Counted from the first letter of the stretch, positions 34,692 to 43,113 are shown. The stretch: 64,000 nt of DNA from Streptomyces sp. NBC_01232 (GCF_035989885.1 NZ_CP108518.1:5881001-5945000); one strand, 5' to 3'. Notes: generated by a model not told the origin, from the sequence alone. Numbers and translations: made by a program.

Positions 34692-35783
34692 TCAGCTCAT
34701 TGAGGCGAGAACGTCCGGGACCTCGTCCACGGAGTCGACGAGAGCGATCCGGGACTCCATCGCGCGGCCGCGCGCCAGGGCCTGGAGCAGCGGCCAGGCC
34801 GGCAGGTGTTCGGTCCAGTGGGTGCGGCCGACCAGGATCATCGGCACCGGCTCGCCCCGGGACTCGTAGTAGTTCGGCGTCCCGCTGTCGAATATTTCCT
34901 GGACCGTGCCCGCCGCGCCCGGCAGGAAGACCACGCCCGCGGTGGAGCGGGCCAGCAGCCCGTCCTCACGGGTGGCGTTCGCGAAGTACTTCGCGATGTG
35001 CCCGGCGAAGGCGTTCGGCGGCTCGTGCCCGTAGAACCAGGTCGGGATGCCCACCGAGTCCCCGCCGGCGGGGAAGCGCTCGCGCACGGCGAAGGCCGCG
35101 CGCGCCCACTCGGACACCGACGGCGTGAAGGAAGGGGCCTTGGCCAGCAGCTCCAGGGCCTCCGCGAGGGCGTCGTCCGGGGCCGGGGCCAGGTAGGCGC
35201 CCAGGTTGGCGGCCTCCATCGCGCCGGGGCCGCCGCCGGTGGCCACCGTCAGCCCGGACCGGGTCAGCGCCCGGCCGAGCTCCGCCGCACCGCGGTAGTC
35301 CGTACCGCCGCGGGCCAGGGCGTGGCCGCCCATCACGCCCACGACCGGGACGCCGGCGAGGTGCTCGTCGAGGGCGTCGGAGACGGCGTCGTCGTGGATG
35401 GAGCGGAGCATCGAGGAGAAGACGTCGCCGTCGGACTTCGTCTCCTGGAACCAGGCGTACGCCTCGGCGTCCGGGGTGACCTCGTACCCGTCGCGCAGCC
35501 CGGTGAAGAGCTCCTCCGGCGTGTAGAGCAGGCCCCGGTACGGGTTGAACGGCAGGTCCGGTACGGGCGGGAAGACCAGCGCGCCGTCGGCGCGGACCTT
35601 CACCGCCGCATCGGGCTCCATCGCGCAGCCCAGGAACACGGCCGTCGAGGTGTCGGCCGCCAGCAGCGCGAAGGTGCGCTCCAGCAGGTTGACCGACTGG
35701 ATCCGGTAGCCGCTGAGCGAGCCGCGTGCCGCGACCCGGTCGAATTCGGCGAGCGTCTCGATCTCGATGTCTGGGTTGACCAT
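34692..35783 (-). CDS. LOG-family (lysine-decarboxylase-like) nucleotide-binding protein
   Basis: The 363-residue protein contains a Rossmann-like core with VVGVMGGHALARGG, TVATGGGPGAMEAANLGAY and, later, GVVFLPGAAGTVQEIFD. These correspond to the GGGxGxMxA and PGGxGTxxE motifs of the LOG family, some of which are cytokinin-nucleoside phosphoribohydrolases. Here the second motif reads PGAAGTVQE, with Ala-Ala replacing Gly-x, and the protein carries about 130 extra N-terminal residues. Substrate is therefore uncertain. The ATG at 35783 is chosen because recognisable protein starts there. A hairpin follows. Confidence 0.78.
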   Translation of the reverse strand: MVNPDIEIETLAEFDRVAARGSLSGYRIQSVNLLERTFALLAADTSTAVFLGCAMEPDAAVKVRADGALVFPPVPDLPFNPYRGLLYTPEELFTGLRDGYEVTPDAEAYAWFQETKSDGDVFSSMLRSIHDDAVSDALDEHLAGVPVVGVMGGHALARGGTDYRGAAELGRALTRSGLTVATGGGPGAMEAANLGAYLAPAPDDALAEALELLAKAPSFTPSVSEWARAAFAVRERFPAGGDSVGIPTWFYGHEPPNAFAGHIAKYFANATREDGLLARSTAGVVFLPGAAGTVQEIFDSGTPNYYESRGEPVPMILVGRTHWTEHLPAWPLLQALARGRAMESRIALVDSVDEVPDVLASMS

Positions 35784-35809
35784 TCGGCCCACCCTAAGGG
35801 CTGCTCGGC

Positions 35810-36883
35810 TCAGCGGGTCAGTGCCAGTGACGTCAGCTGCGCCACACCCCAGCACAGGGGTACGCACACTGCGAGGAGCGCGGTGGCCCGCAGACTCGCG
35901 GCGCTGCGAAGGACGTTGGAGGGGGCGCCGAGGTCGAGCAGGGCCGTGCGTCCGGGTTCCCGGCTCCGGCGGGCCTCCACCACCGATGTGAGAAGGGTCG
36001 CGGCGGCGCACAGGGTCACCAGGGCGGCGGCCGGCCCGGTCAGCGGGCCCAGCGGTACGGGCAGCCCGCCCCGGTCACGCAGGGCGAGGGCGGTCAGTCC
36101 CCCTGCGGTCACCGAGCACAGCACCCCGAGCGAGGGGCCGATCCGGGAGGCTTCCTGCTGGAGGATCCGCCCGGCCAGCAGCCGCAGTGCGCCGGGGCGC
36201 ACGGCCTGGACCAGGCTCCCGCAGGCGTAGGCGAGCCCCGGTCCGGCGAGGGCGAGCCCGATCGCGGTCAGCGACCAGCCGACGAGCATCCCGGAGCCGC
36301 TGCGGCCCGCGTAGGCCAGGGCCGCCAGGCCGCAGGCGGTCAGCGCGATGCCCCAGGGCAGTCCGCTCTGCGGGGCCAGCGGCGGGTGCGGGCGCAGCGC
36401 GAGGGCGGTGGCGGCCGAAGCGGTCACCGGGATCAGGCACAGCAGGGTGAGGGCGCCCGCCACCGGCACAGGCTGGTCGGCGTGGAGCAGTTTCGCCCCG
36501 GCCCCGTCGAACGGCAGCCCGGCCAGCTCCCCGCGCAGGTGGAGGAAGACGGCCAGGGCCAGGGCGCTGCCCAGGGCGCAGGCGACGGCGGTGGAGATGG
36601 CGGCGGCGAGCATGAGCCGTACGGGGCCCAGTCCCGCGGCGTCCATTCCCTCGCGGGGCTGGGTCGCGGGGTCGGCCCGGGCCACGACGACGGCGAAGTG
36701 GACGGTGACGGCCAGCGGGATCAGGGCCCACAGCAGGCGAGGGAACGATCCGGCAGGCTGGGCCACGGCCCCGGCGAGTACGTAGAGCAGCAGGAAGCCG
36801 GTGCCGGCCGAGGCGGCGGCGACGAGGAGCCGCCGCAGCTGGACGAGCGGCCGGGAACCGCGGGCTAGGCGGAGAGCGAGCAC
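35810..36883 (-). CDS. ABC transporter membrane subunit
   Basis: The 357-residue protein has about ten hydrophobic segments (for example LVAAASAGTGFLLLYVLAGA, LMLAAAISTAVACALGSALALAV, LALAGPGLAYACGSLVQAV) and ends in a membrane helix. It is paired with the ATPase gene upstream, overlapping it by 19 bases, so the two form one transporter. The pattern resembles FtsX/MacB-like permeases of Streptomyces exporters. The GTG start at 36883 follows from the coupling. Substrate unknown. Confidence 0.75.
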   Translation of the reverse strand: MLALRLARGSRPLVQLRRLLVAAASAGTGFLLLYVLAGAVAQPAGSFPRLLWALIPLAVTVHFAVVVARADPATQPREGMDAAGLGPVRLMLAAAISTAVACALGSALALAVFLHLRGELAGLPFDGAGAKLLHADQPVPVAGALTLLCLIPVTASAATALALRPHPPLAPQSGLPWGIALTACGLAALAYAGRSGSGMLVGWSLTAIGLALAGPGLAYACGSLVQAVRPGALRLLAGRILQQEASRIGPSLGVLCSVTAGGLTALALRDRGGLPVPLGPLTGPAAALVTLCAAATLLTSVVEARRSREPGRTALLDLGAPSNVLRSAASLRATALLAVCVPLCWGVAQLTSLALTR

Positions 36884-37623
36884 GCGGCCTGGTCCTCCGT
36901 GGTGTCGGCGACGGGGGAGGCGGCGGCCGCGGCCCCCGCGAGGCGGCCGTCGAGCAGCGCGATCCGGCGGTCCGCGACGGCGGCGGTGGCCTCGTCGTGG
37001 GTGGCCAGCAGGACGGTGATGTCGTGGGAGCGGGCCGCGGTGGTCAGCGTACGGAGCAGCAGGGCCCGCTCGGTCCGGTGCAGCGGGGCCGTGGGCTCGT
37101 CGGCGAAGATCACCGCGGGCTCGTTGACCAGGGCACGGGCCAGGGCGACCCGCTGGCACTCGGCGCGGCTGAGGGCCCCGGGGCGCTTGCGGGCGAAGCC
37201 ACCGATGTCGAGGCGGTCCAGCCATTCGCAGGCGGCGTTGCGGGCGCTGCGGTGGGAGGCCCCGGCGAGCAGCAGCGGCAGCGCCGCGTTCTCCCAGACC
37301 TTCAGCTCGGGCAGCAGCTGGGGCTCGTGGCCGATCCAGCCGAACCGGTCGCGGCGCAGGCGTTCGCGGATGAGCGTGCCCATGGTGTGAACGGGGACGC
37401 TGTTGAACCAGACCTCGCCCTGCTGGGGCCGCAGCTGCCCGGACAGGCAGCGGAGCAGGGTGGTCTTGCCGCTTCCGCGGGGGCCGGTAAGGGCGAGGAT
37501 CTCGCCCTGGCGGACTCCGACGGAGACCTCGACGAGGGCGGGGGCCCCGTCGTGGGAGTAGTGAAGGGACCGAGCCCACAGGACGTCATTGTCAGGCGGG
37601 GCATTGTCCGGTGGAGCCACCAT
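36865..37623 (-). CDS. ABC transporter ATP-binding protein
   Basis: This 252-residue ATPase has Walker A GPRGSGKTT, Q-loop IGHEPQLLPELKV, Walker B AVIFADEPTAPLHRT and switch ATHDEA. The signature loop reads LSRAECQRVALARAL instead of LSGGQ, a degenerate form that may lower ATPase activity. It resembles the LolD/MacB exporter branch. The ATG at 37623 has GGAGGTG eight bases upstream; longer frames add unrelated residues. It is the first gene of a two-gene exporter unit. Confidence 0.88.
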   Translation of the reverse strand: MVAPPDNAPPDNDVLWARSLHYSHDGAPALVEVSVGVRQGEILALTGPRGSGKTTLLRCLSGQLRPQQGEVWFNSVPVHTMGTLIRERLRRDRFGWIGHEPQLLPELKVWENAALPLLLAGASHRSARNAACEWLDRLDIGGFARKRPGALSRAECQRVALARALVNEPAVIFADEPTAPLHRTERALLLRTLTTAARSHDITVLLATHDEATAAVADRRIALLDGRLAGAAAAASPVADTTEDQAACSLSA

Positions 37624-37721
37624 GGCGTACACCTCCGTCCGAGGGAACGAAGCGGAGCCGCTCGAAGTCACTGGCGCCGCAATGAGATGTAAAGAGATGA
37701 ACCTCTTGGATGGTGACAGCA

Positions 37722-37770
37722 CACGGCCCGGACCCCCGCGTTCTCACTCGAACGGAGGATCCGGGCCGTG
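37722..37770 (-). terminator. Terminator downstream of the aminotransferase gene
   Basis: CACGGCCCGGA (37722-37732) pairs perfectly with TCCGGGCCGTG (37760-37770), 11 bp, loop 27 bases. It lies between the aminotransferase stop (37809) and the ABC ATPase start (37623), both on the minus strand, and would stop read-through from the polyamine operon. Confidence 0.8.
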
Positions 37771-37808
37771 CGGTTGGACTGTCGCGGCTCGGACGATCTA
37801 CGGTCCGG

Positions 37809-39170
37809 CTACAGCTTGGTCCATGCCTCGGTGAGCACCGAGCGCAGGATGCCTTCGATCTCGTCGAAGGTGCCCTGGTCCGCGATCAGCGGCGGCGCGA
37901 GCTGGATGACCGGGTCACCGCGGTCGTCGGCCCGGCAGTACAGGCCGTTCTCGAAGAGCGCCTTGGAGAGGAAGCCGTAGAGCACGCGCTCCGTCTCCTC
38001 GTCCGTGAAGGACTCCTTGGTGCTCTTGTCCTTGACGAGCTCGATGCCGTAGAAGAAGCCGTTGCCGCGGACGTCGCCGACGATGGGCAGGTCGTGCAGC
38101 TTCTTCAGGGTCGAGAAGAAGGCGTCCTCGTGGTCCAGCACGTGCTGGTTGAGGCCTTCCTTGTCGAAGATGTCGAGGTTGGCCAGCGCCACCGCCGAGG
38201 AGACCGGGTGGCCGCCGAAGGTGTAGCCGTGCAGGAAGGTGTTGTCGCCCTTGTAGAAGGGCTCCGCGAGGCGGTCGGAGATGATGCAGGCGCCGATCGG
38301 GGAGTAGCCCGAGGTCATGCCCTTGGCGCAGGTGATCATGTCCGGCACGTAGTCGAACTTGTCGCAGGCGAACATCGTGCCGAGGCGGCCGAACGCGCAG
38401 ATCGTCTCGTCGGAGACGAGCAGGACGTCGTACTCGTCGCAGATCTCGCGGACCCGCTGGAAGTACCCGGGCGGCGGCGGGAAGCAGCCGCCGGCGTTCT
38501 GCACCGGCTCCAGGAAGACGGCGGCGACGGTGTCGGCGCCCTCGAAGAGGATCTCCTGCTCGATCTGGTCGGCGCACCAGCGGCCGTAGGCCTCGGGGTC
38601 GTCGCCGTAGATCGGGGCACGGTAGATGTTGGTGTTCGGCACCTTGTGCGCACCGGGTACCAGCGGCTCGAAGGGGGCCTTCAGGGCCGGCAGGCCGGTG
38701 ATCGACAGGGCGCCCTGCGGGGTGCCGTGGTAGGCGACCGCACGCGAGATGACCTTGTACTTGGTGTGCTTGCCCTGGAGCTTGAAGTACTGCTTCGCGA
38801 GCTTCCAGGCGGTCTCGACGGCCTCGCCGCCACCCGTGGTGAAGAAGACCTTGTTCAGGTCACCGGGGGCGTAGTGGGCGAGGCGCTCGGCGAGCTCGAC
38901 GGCCTTGGGGTGCGCGTACGACCAGATGGGGAAGAACGCGAGTTCCTGAGCCTGCTTGTAAGCGACCTCGGCCAGCTCCTTGCGGCCGTGACCGGCGTTG
39001 ACCACGAACAGGCCGGCGAGACCGTCGAGGTAGCGCTTGCCCTTGTCGTCCCAGATGTAGGTGCCCTCGCCCCGGACGATGGTGGGGACGGGGGAGTTCT
39101 CGTAGGACGACATGCGGGTGAAGTGCATCCACAGGTGGTCGTACGCGGTCTTGGAGAGGTCCTGGCTCAC
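37809..39170 (-). CDS. Class III aminotransferase, putative putrescine/omega-amino acid type
   Basis: The 453-residue PLP enzyme shows the class III fold: FFTTGGGEAVETAWKLAKQYF, VAYHGTPQGALSITG, LLVSDETICAFGRLGTMFACDKFDYVPDMITCAKGMTSGYSPIGA with the PLP Lys in CAKG, and HGYTFGGHPVSSAVALANLDIF. It is closest in character to putrescine or diamine-pyruvate aminotransferases (SpuC-like), which yield 4-aminobutanal. The GTG start is three bases after the upstream Lrp gene stop, so the two form an operon. An aminobutyraldehyde dehydrogenase is encoded divergently, supporting a polyamine role. Exact substrate is inferred. Confidence 0.87.
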   Translation of the reverse strand: MSQDLSKTAYDHLWMHFTRMSSYENSPVPTIVRGEGTYIWDDKGKRYLDGLAGLFVVNAGHGRKELAEVAYKQAQELAFFPIWSYAHPKAVELAERLAHYAPGDLNKVFFTTGGGEAVETAWKLAKQYFKLQGKHTKYKVISRAVAYHGTPQGALSITGLPALKAPFEPLVPGAHKVPNTNIYRAPIYGDDPEAYGRWCADQIEQEILFEGADTVAAVFLEPVQNAGGCFPPPPGYFQRVREICDEYDVLLVSDETICAFGRLGTMFACDKFDYVPDMITCAKGMTSGYSPIGACIISDRLAEPFYKGDNTFLHGYTFGGHPVSSAVALANLDIFDKEGLNQHVLDHEDAFFSTLKKLHDLPIVGDVRGNGFFYGIELVKDKSTKESFTDEETERVLYGFLSKALFENGLYCRADDRGDPVIQLAPPLIADQGTFDEIEGILRSVLTEAWTKL

Positions 39171-39172
39171 GG

Positions 39173-39676
39173 TTATCGGGTTCCCCACATGTAGGTCTGC
39201 TTCTTCAGCTTCAGGTAAACGAAGCTTTCGGTTGATCGCACGCCGGGGAGCGTGCGGATCTTCTTGTTGATCGTTTCGAGCAGATGGTCGTCGTCCTCGC
39301 AGACGATCTCCACCATCAGGTCGAACGAACCTGCGGTCATGACCACGTACTCGCACTCGGCCATGGCGGTCAGCGCATCGGCCACCGGGTCGAGGTCGCC
39401 CTCGACGTTGATGCCGACCATGGCCTGGCGTCGCAGGCCCACGGTGAGCGGGTCTGTGACGGCGACGATCTGCATGACGCCCTGGTCGAGCAGCTTCTGC
39501 ACCCGCTGGCGCACCGCCGCTTCGGAAAGGCCCACGGCCTTGCCGATCGAGGCGTAGGGACGGCGACCGTCCTCCTGCAGTTGCTCGATGATCGCCAGGG
39601 ACACAGCATCGACCGAAGGGGACGGTTGTCTGTTCCTGGAATCTGCGCTTCGACTGACCACGGCCTCACTCTGCAC
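39173..39676 (-). CDS. Lrp/AsnC-family transcriptional regulator
   Basis: The 167-residue protein has an N-terminal winged helix-turn-helix (DAVSLAIIEQLQEDGRRPYASIGKAVGLSEAAVRQRVQKLLDQGVMQIVAVTDP) and a C-terminal RAM/ligand-binding domain (VMTAGSFDLMVEIVCEDDDHLLETI). Such regulators bind amino acids and often control neighbouring genes. It lies directly upstream of the aminotransferase and divergent from the dehydrogenase, so it probably controls both. The GTG at 39676 is the longest start; a GTG at 39661 is an alternative. Confidence 0.92.
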   Translation of the reverse strand: MQSEAVVSRSADSRNRQPSPSVDAVSLAIIEQLQEDGRRPYASIGKAVGLSEAAVRQRVQKLLDQGVMQIVAVTDPLTVGLRRQAMVGINVEGDLDPVADALTAMAECEYVVMTAGSFDLMVEIVCEDDDHLLETINKKIRTLPGVRSTESFVYLKLKKQTYMWGTR

Positions 39677-39844
39677 GAGGGTCGTCTGTTCCGCAAGGTG
39701 GAATCAATGAAATCCGTTGTTTGGCGACTCGGATCTCACTGATTTCGTAGTTGGTGGCCTCCGGGTCTGTCGAAAGCCTCCGCCAAGAGGCTAGGCTTGG
39801 CTTTTGTCTCAATCGTTGGACATGTGATCAGGAGTGTGGCTGTA
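39677..39844 (+). promoter_or_regulatory. Divergent promoter region between the Lrp gene and aminobutyraldehyde dehydrogenase
   Basis: This 168-base region is less GC-rich than its neighbours. TGTCGA (39768-39773) and TAGGCT (39792-39797), spaced 18 bases, form a plausible promoter toward the dehydrogenase. GCCAAG (39782-39787) and CTTGGC (39796-39801) form an inverted repeat overlapping that -10 and are a candidate Lrp-type operator. AGGAG at 39830-39834 is the ribosome site. Confidence 0.5.
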
Positions 39845-41284
39845 GTGACCACCGAACTGCGTCGTCTGCGCAACTACATCGGCGGGGAGTTCAAGTACGC
39901 CGCTGACGGGCGGACCACCGAGGTGGTCAACCCGGCCACCGGCGAGGCGTACGCCACCGCCCCGCTCTCGGGCCAGGCCGATGTCGACGCCGCCATGGCC
40001 GCCGCCGCGGCCGCCTTCCCGGGCTGGCGCGACACCACCCCCGCGGAGCGCCAGAAGGCACTGCTGAAGATCGCGGACGCCTTCGAGGCGCGCGCGGACG
40101 AGCTCGTCGCCGCCGAGTCGGAGAACACCGGCAAGCCGCTGGGCCTCACGGCCAGCGAGGAGCTGCCGCCGATGGTGGACCAGATCCGCTTCTTCGCGGG
40201 TGCCGCGCGACTCCTGGAGGGCCGCTCGGCCGGCGAGTACATGGAGGGGATGACCTCGATCATCCGCCGTGAGCCGGTCGGCGTCTGTGCCCAGGTCGCG
40301 CCGTGGAACTACCCGATGATGATGGCCGTGTGGAAGTTCGCCCCGGCCATCGCGGCGGGCAACACCGTCGTGCTCAAGCCCTCGGACACCACCCCGGCCT
40401 CCACCGTGCTGATGGCGGAGATCATCGACTCGGTGCTGCCCAAGGGCGTCTTCAACGTCATCTGCGGTGACCGCGAGACCGGCAAGGCCATGGTCGAGCA
40501 CTCCACCCCGGCGATGGCCTCCATCACCGGCTCGGTGCGCGCGGGCATGCAGGTCGCCGAGAGCGCCTCCAAGGACGTCAAGCGCGTCCACCTGGAGCTC
40601 GGCGGCAAGGCCCCGGTCGTGGTCTTCGAGGACGCCGACATCGCCAAGGCCGTCGAGGACATCGCGGTCGCCGGCTACTTCAACGCCGGCCAGGACTGCA
40701 CCGCCGCCACCCGCGTGCTCGTGCACGAGTCGATCCACGACGAGTTCGTGTCCGCGCTCGCCAAGGCGGCCGCGGACACCAAGACCGGTCAGCCGGACGA
40801 CGAGGACGTGCTGTACGGCCCGCTGAACAACCCGAACCAGCTCAAGCAGGTCGCGGGCTTCATCGAGCGCCTCCCCGCCCACGCCAAGGTCGAGGCGGGC
40901 GGCCACCAGGTTGGCGAGAAGGGCTACTTCTACGCCCCGACCGTGGTCTCCGGCCTCAAGCAGGACGACGAGATCATCCAGAACGAGGTCTTCGGCCCCG
41001 TCATCACCGTCCAGTCCTTCGCGAGCGAGGGTCAGGCCCTGGAGTACGCGAACGGCGTCGAGTTCGCCCTCGCCTCCTCGGTGTGGACCAAGGATCACGG
41101 CCGCGCGATGCGGATGTCCAAGAACCTCGACTTCGGCTGCGTGTGGATCAACACCCACATCCCGCTCGTCGCCGAGATGCCGCACGGCGGCTTCAAGAAG
41201 TCCGGCTACGGCAAGGACCTCTCCGCCTACGGCTTCGAGGACTACACGCGCATCAAGCACGTGATGACCTCCCTCGACGGCTGA
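39845..41284 (+). CDS. Gamma-aminobutyraldehyde dehydrogenase-like aldehyde dehydrogenase
   Basis: The 479-residue NAD(P)-dependent dehydrogenase has the proton-relay Glu in HLELGGKAPVVV and the catalytic Cys in NAGQDCTAATR, with cofactor-binding APWNYPMMMAVWKFAPAIAAGNTVVLKPSD and the C-terminal EMPHGGFKKSGYGKDLSAYGFEDYTRIKHV. It closely resembles aminobutyraldehyde dehydrogenases that oxidise 4-aminobutanal to GABA. GTG at 39845 is chosen with AGGAG ten bases upstream. It is divergent from an aminotransferase likely to make its substrate, and a paralogue lies at 51795. Confidence 0.9.
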   Translation: MTTELRRLRNYIGGEFKYAADGRTTEVVNPATGEAYATAPLSGQADVDAAMAAAAAAFPGWRDTTPAERQKALLKIADAFEARADELVAAESENTGKPLGLTASEELPPMVDQIRFFAGAARLLEGRSAGEYMEGMTSIIRREPVGVCAQVAPWNYPMMMAVWKFAPAIAAGNTVVLKPSDTTPASTVLMAEIIDSVLPKGVFNVICGDRETGKAMVEHSTPAMASITGSVRAGMQVAESASKDVKRVHLELGGKAPVVVFEDADIAKAVEDIAVAGYFNAGQDCTAATRVLVHESIHDEFVSALAKAAADTKTGQPDDEDVLYGPLNNPNQLKQVAGFIERLPAHAKVEAGGHQVGEKGYFYAPTVVSGLKQDDEIIQNEVFGPVITVQSFASEGQALEYANGVEFALASSVWTKDHGRAMRMSKNLDFGCVWINTHIPLVAEMPHGGFKKSGYGKDLSAYGFEDYTRIKHVMTSLDG

Positions 41285-41315
41285 TCGGCCGCATCGATCA
41301 CAGCACAGCGTTGAC

Positions 41316-41352
41316 GGGGCGGGCAGTAGACAACATGTCTATTGCCCGCCCC
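41316..41352 (+). terminator. 17-bp hairpin between the dehydrogenase and the binding-protein gene
   Basis: GGGGCGGGCA (41316-41325), then G, TAGACA, a three-base loop ACA, TGTCTA, T and TGCCCGCCCC (41343-41352) form a 17-bp stem with one G-U pair. It lies 31 bases after the dehydrogenase stop and ends 24 bases before the next start, so it is a terminator or attenuator that separates enzyme from binding protein. Confidence 0.85.
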
Positions 41353-41376
41353 CTCGCGTTCGCCGAGGCTGAGCCC

Positions 41377-42555
41377 ATGCCTGAACTCGCCTTCTCCCGC
41401 CGTTCTGCGCTGTACGGCCTCGGTGCCGCGGGCCTGACGGCCGCCCTCGCCGGCTGCGGCGTGCCCGCCGCCTACGTTCCCGAGGAGGGACGCGGGGGTC
41501 CGGACCGTTCCGAGCGCGACCGCAGCGTCGTCTTCTCCAACTGGCCGCTCTACATCGACACCGACGAGGAGGACGAGGAGCGCCGCCCGACGCTGGAGGC
41601 CTTCTCGGAGCAGACCGGCATCGAGGTCCGGTACACCGAGGAGATCAACGACAACGACGAGTTCTTCGGCAAGGTCAGCCCGGCCCTGATGAACCGCCAG
41701 GAGACCGGCCACGACCTGATCGTGGTCAGCGACTGGATGGCCGCCCGCTTCGTCCACCTGGGCTGGGCCCAGAAGCTGGACCGGTCGGCGCAGCCCAACG
41801 TGACCCGCCACCTCGACCCGCAGCTGCGTTCCCCCGCCTTCGACGCGGGCCGGCTGCACACCGTCCCCTGGCAGTCGGGGATCACCGGGATCGCCTACAA
41901 CCGCAAGGCCCTGGGCCGGGAGATCAAGTCGGTGAAGGACCTGTGGCAGCCGGACCTGGCGGGCAAGGTCACCCTTTTCTCCGGCCTCGACGAGTCCTTC
42001 GCCCTGCTCATGCAGGGCAACGGTGTGGATGTCACCCGCTGGACCGAGTCCGACTTCCACCGGATGTGCGACCAGGTCGAGAACATGGTGAAGAAGAAGC
42101 ACATCCGCCGCTTCACCGGCAACGACTACACCTCCGATCTGAGCAAGGGGGATGTCCTGGCCTGTCAGGCCTACTCCGGTGACGCCATCCAGCTCCAGGC
42201 CGACAACCCGGACATCGAGTTCGTCGTCCCGGAGGAAGGGGCCGAACTCTGGGCGGAGAGCCTGCTCGTCCCCAACCTGGCCCGGCACAAGGCCAACGCC
42301 GAGGCCCTCATCGACCACTACTACGCCCCGGAGGTCGCCGCCTCGCTCGCGGCCTCCGTCAACTACGTCTGCCCCGTCCCAGCCGCCCGCGAGGTCCTGG
42401 CCGCCTCCGACGACCGGGAGACCGCCGAACTGGCCGAGAACCCGCTGATCTTCCCGGACGAGGACATGCGCAAGAGGCTGGTCGTGGCGCGGGACATCTC
42501 CTCGGCCGAACGCCGCTCCCTCGCCAAGCGCTGGAACGCGATCGTCGGGCTCTGA
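41377..42555 (+). CDS. Polyamine-binding lipoprotein, PotD-like (orphan)
   Basis: The 392-residue protein begins MPELAFSRRSALYGLGAAGLTAALAGCG: a twin-arginine signal (SRRSAL) ending in the lipobox LAGC, so it is likely a Tat-exported lipoprotein. The mature part is a PotD/PotF-type fold (VVFSNWPLYIDTDEEDEERRPTLEAFSEQTG, DLIVVSDWMAARFVHLGWAQKLD, RRFTGNDYTSDLSKGDVLACQAYSGD). No permease or ATPase is adjacent; it is a paralogue of the PotD at 53382, with which it shares TGNDYTSDL. It may feed the PotABC at 54.8-57.6 kb. ATG 41335 was rejected because it lies inside the hairpin. Confidence 0.88.
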   Translation: MPELAFSRRSALYGLGAAGLTAALAGCGVPAAYVPEEGRGGPDRSERDRSVVFSNWPLYIDTDEEDEERRPTLEAFSEQTGIEVRYTEEINDNDEFFGKVSPALMNRQETGHDLIVVSDWMAARFVHLGWAQKLDRSAQPNVTRHLDPQLRSPAFDAGRLHTVPWQSGITGIAYNRKALGREIKSVKDLWQPDLAGKVTLFSGLDESFALLMQGNGVDVTRWTESDFHRMCDQVENMVKKKHIRRFTGNDYTSDLSKGDVLACQAYSGDAIQLQADNPDIEFVVPEEGAELWAESLLVPNLARHKANAEALIDHYYAPEVAASLAASVNYVCPVPAAREVLAASDDRETAELAENPLIFPDEDMRKRLVVARDISSAERRSLAKRWNAIVGL

Positions 42556-42573
42556 CCAGCAGCCGGAGCCGAA

Positions 42574-42609
42574 CTGAACACGTTCAGCAATCTGGCTGAA
42601 CGTGTTCAG
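42574..42609 (+). promoter_or_regulatory. Twin-palindrome operator
   Basis: CTGAACACGTTCAG (42574-42587) and its exact complement CTGAACGTGTTCAG (42596-42609) flank an 8-base spacer. Each arm is itself a palindrome CTGAAC-N2-GTTCAG. The centres are 22 bases apart, two helical turns. The arrangement is typical of a TetR-like dimer-pair site. The second arm covers the -35 of the following promoter. The same DNA would also form a 14-bp RNA hairpin after the upstream lipoprotein gene. Confidence 0.8.
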
Positions 42610-42631
42610 AAATAGGCGTAGGCTTCCTTCC
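42596..42631 (+). promoter_or_regulatory. Promoter of the 42632 membrane-protein gene (leaderless)
   Basis: CTGAAC (42596-42601) and TAGGCT (42619-42624) are separated by 17 bases and fit the actinobacterial housekeeping promoter pattern. The expected transcript start falls at the ATG at 42632, and no ribosome site is present. Confidence 0.6.
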
Positions 42632-43096
42632 ATGAGCGAGAGAAGCGCCCTTCAGCGGCGGATCCGTGCCTGGTTGACCCTGTTCCTGATGTGCCTGGTG
42701 CTCAGCGGCCTCACGGCCTTCCCACTCGTCAGCGAGCTCCGCTGGGCCAATGCCCTGATCGACAACGAGTGGTTGCGACGCGTGGGCGACGGGCTGAACC
42801 AGGCCGACGCGGAGTACCCCTTCCTGCTCTACGGCACGGACTGGCTCGCCTTCGCCCACCTCGTCATCGCCGTCTTCTTCTACGGGGTCCACCGCGACCC
42901 GGTCCGCAACATCTGGATCATCGAAGCCGGGATGATCGCATGCGCCGGAGTGATACCCCTGGCCCTGATATGCGGCCCGATCCGCGGGATCCCCTTCTGG
43001 TGGAGCGTCATAGACATGTCGTTCGGCGTCTTCGGAGTGATACCCCTGCTGGTGCTCCACCGCATGATCAAGCGCCTTGAGGCGATGCCCGCCTAG
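42632..43096 (+). CDS. Small integral membrane protein, unknown function
   Basis: The 154-residue protein has four hydrophobic segments: AWLTLFLMCLVLSGLTAFPLV, YGTDWLAFAHLVIAVFFYGV, WIIEAGMIACAGVIPLALICG and WSVIDMSFGVFGVIPLLVLHRMI. I do not recognise the family. The gene is leaderless by prediction and lies under a twin-palindrome operator, so it is probably inducible. It converges with the serine hydrolase gene with a gap of only 17 bases. Confidence 0.75.
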   Translation: MSERSALQRRIRAWLTLFLMCLVLSGLTAFPLVSELRWANALIDNEWLRRVGDGLNQADAEYPFLLYGTDWLAFAHLVIAVFFYGVHRDPVRNIWIIEAGMIACAGVIPLALICGPIRGIPFWWSVIDMSFGVFGVIPLLVLHRMIKRLEAMPA

Positions 43097-43113
43097 TGCT
43101 GTGACCGCACTGG

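Noticed and set aside
39250..39742. Plus-strand frames opposite the Lrp gene
   Set aside because: Shadow frames; the minus strand has a full Lrp/AsnC protein with helix-turn-helix and ligand domain.
41335..41337. ATG 41335 as the start of the polyamine-binding lipoprotein
   Set aside because: It lies in the loop region of a 17-bp hairpin and would put 14 residues in front of the twin-arginine signal; ATG 41377 starts cleanly.
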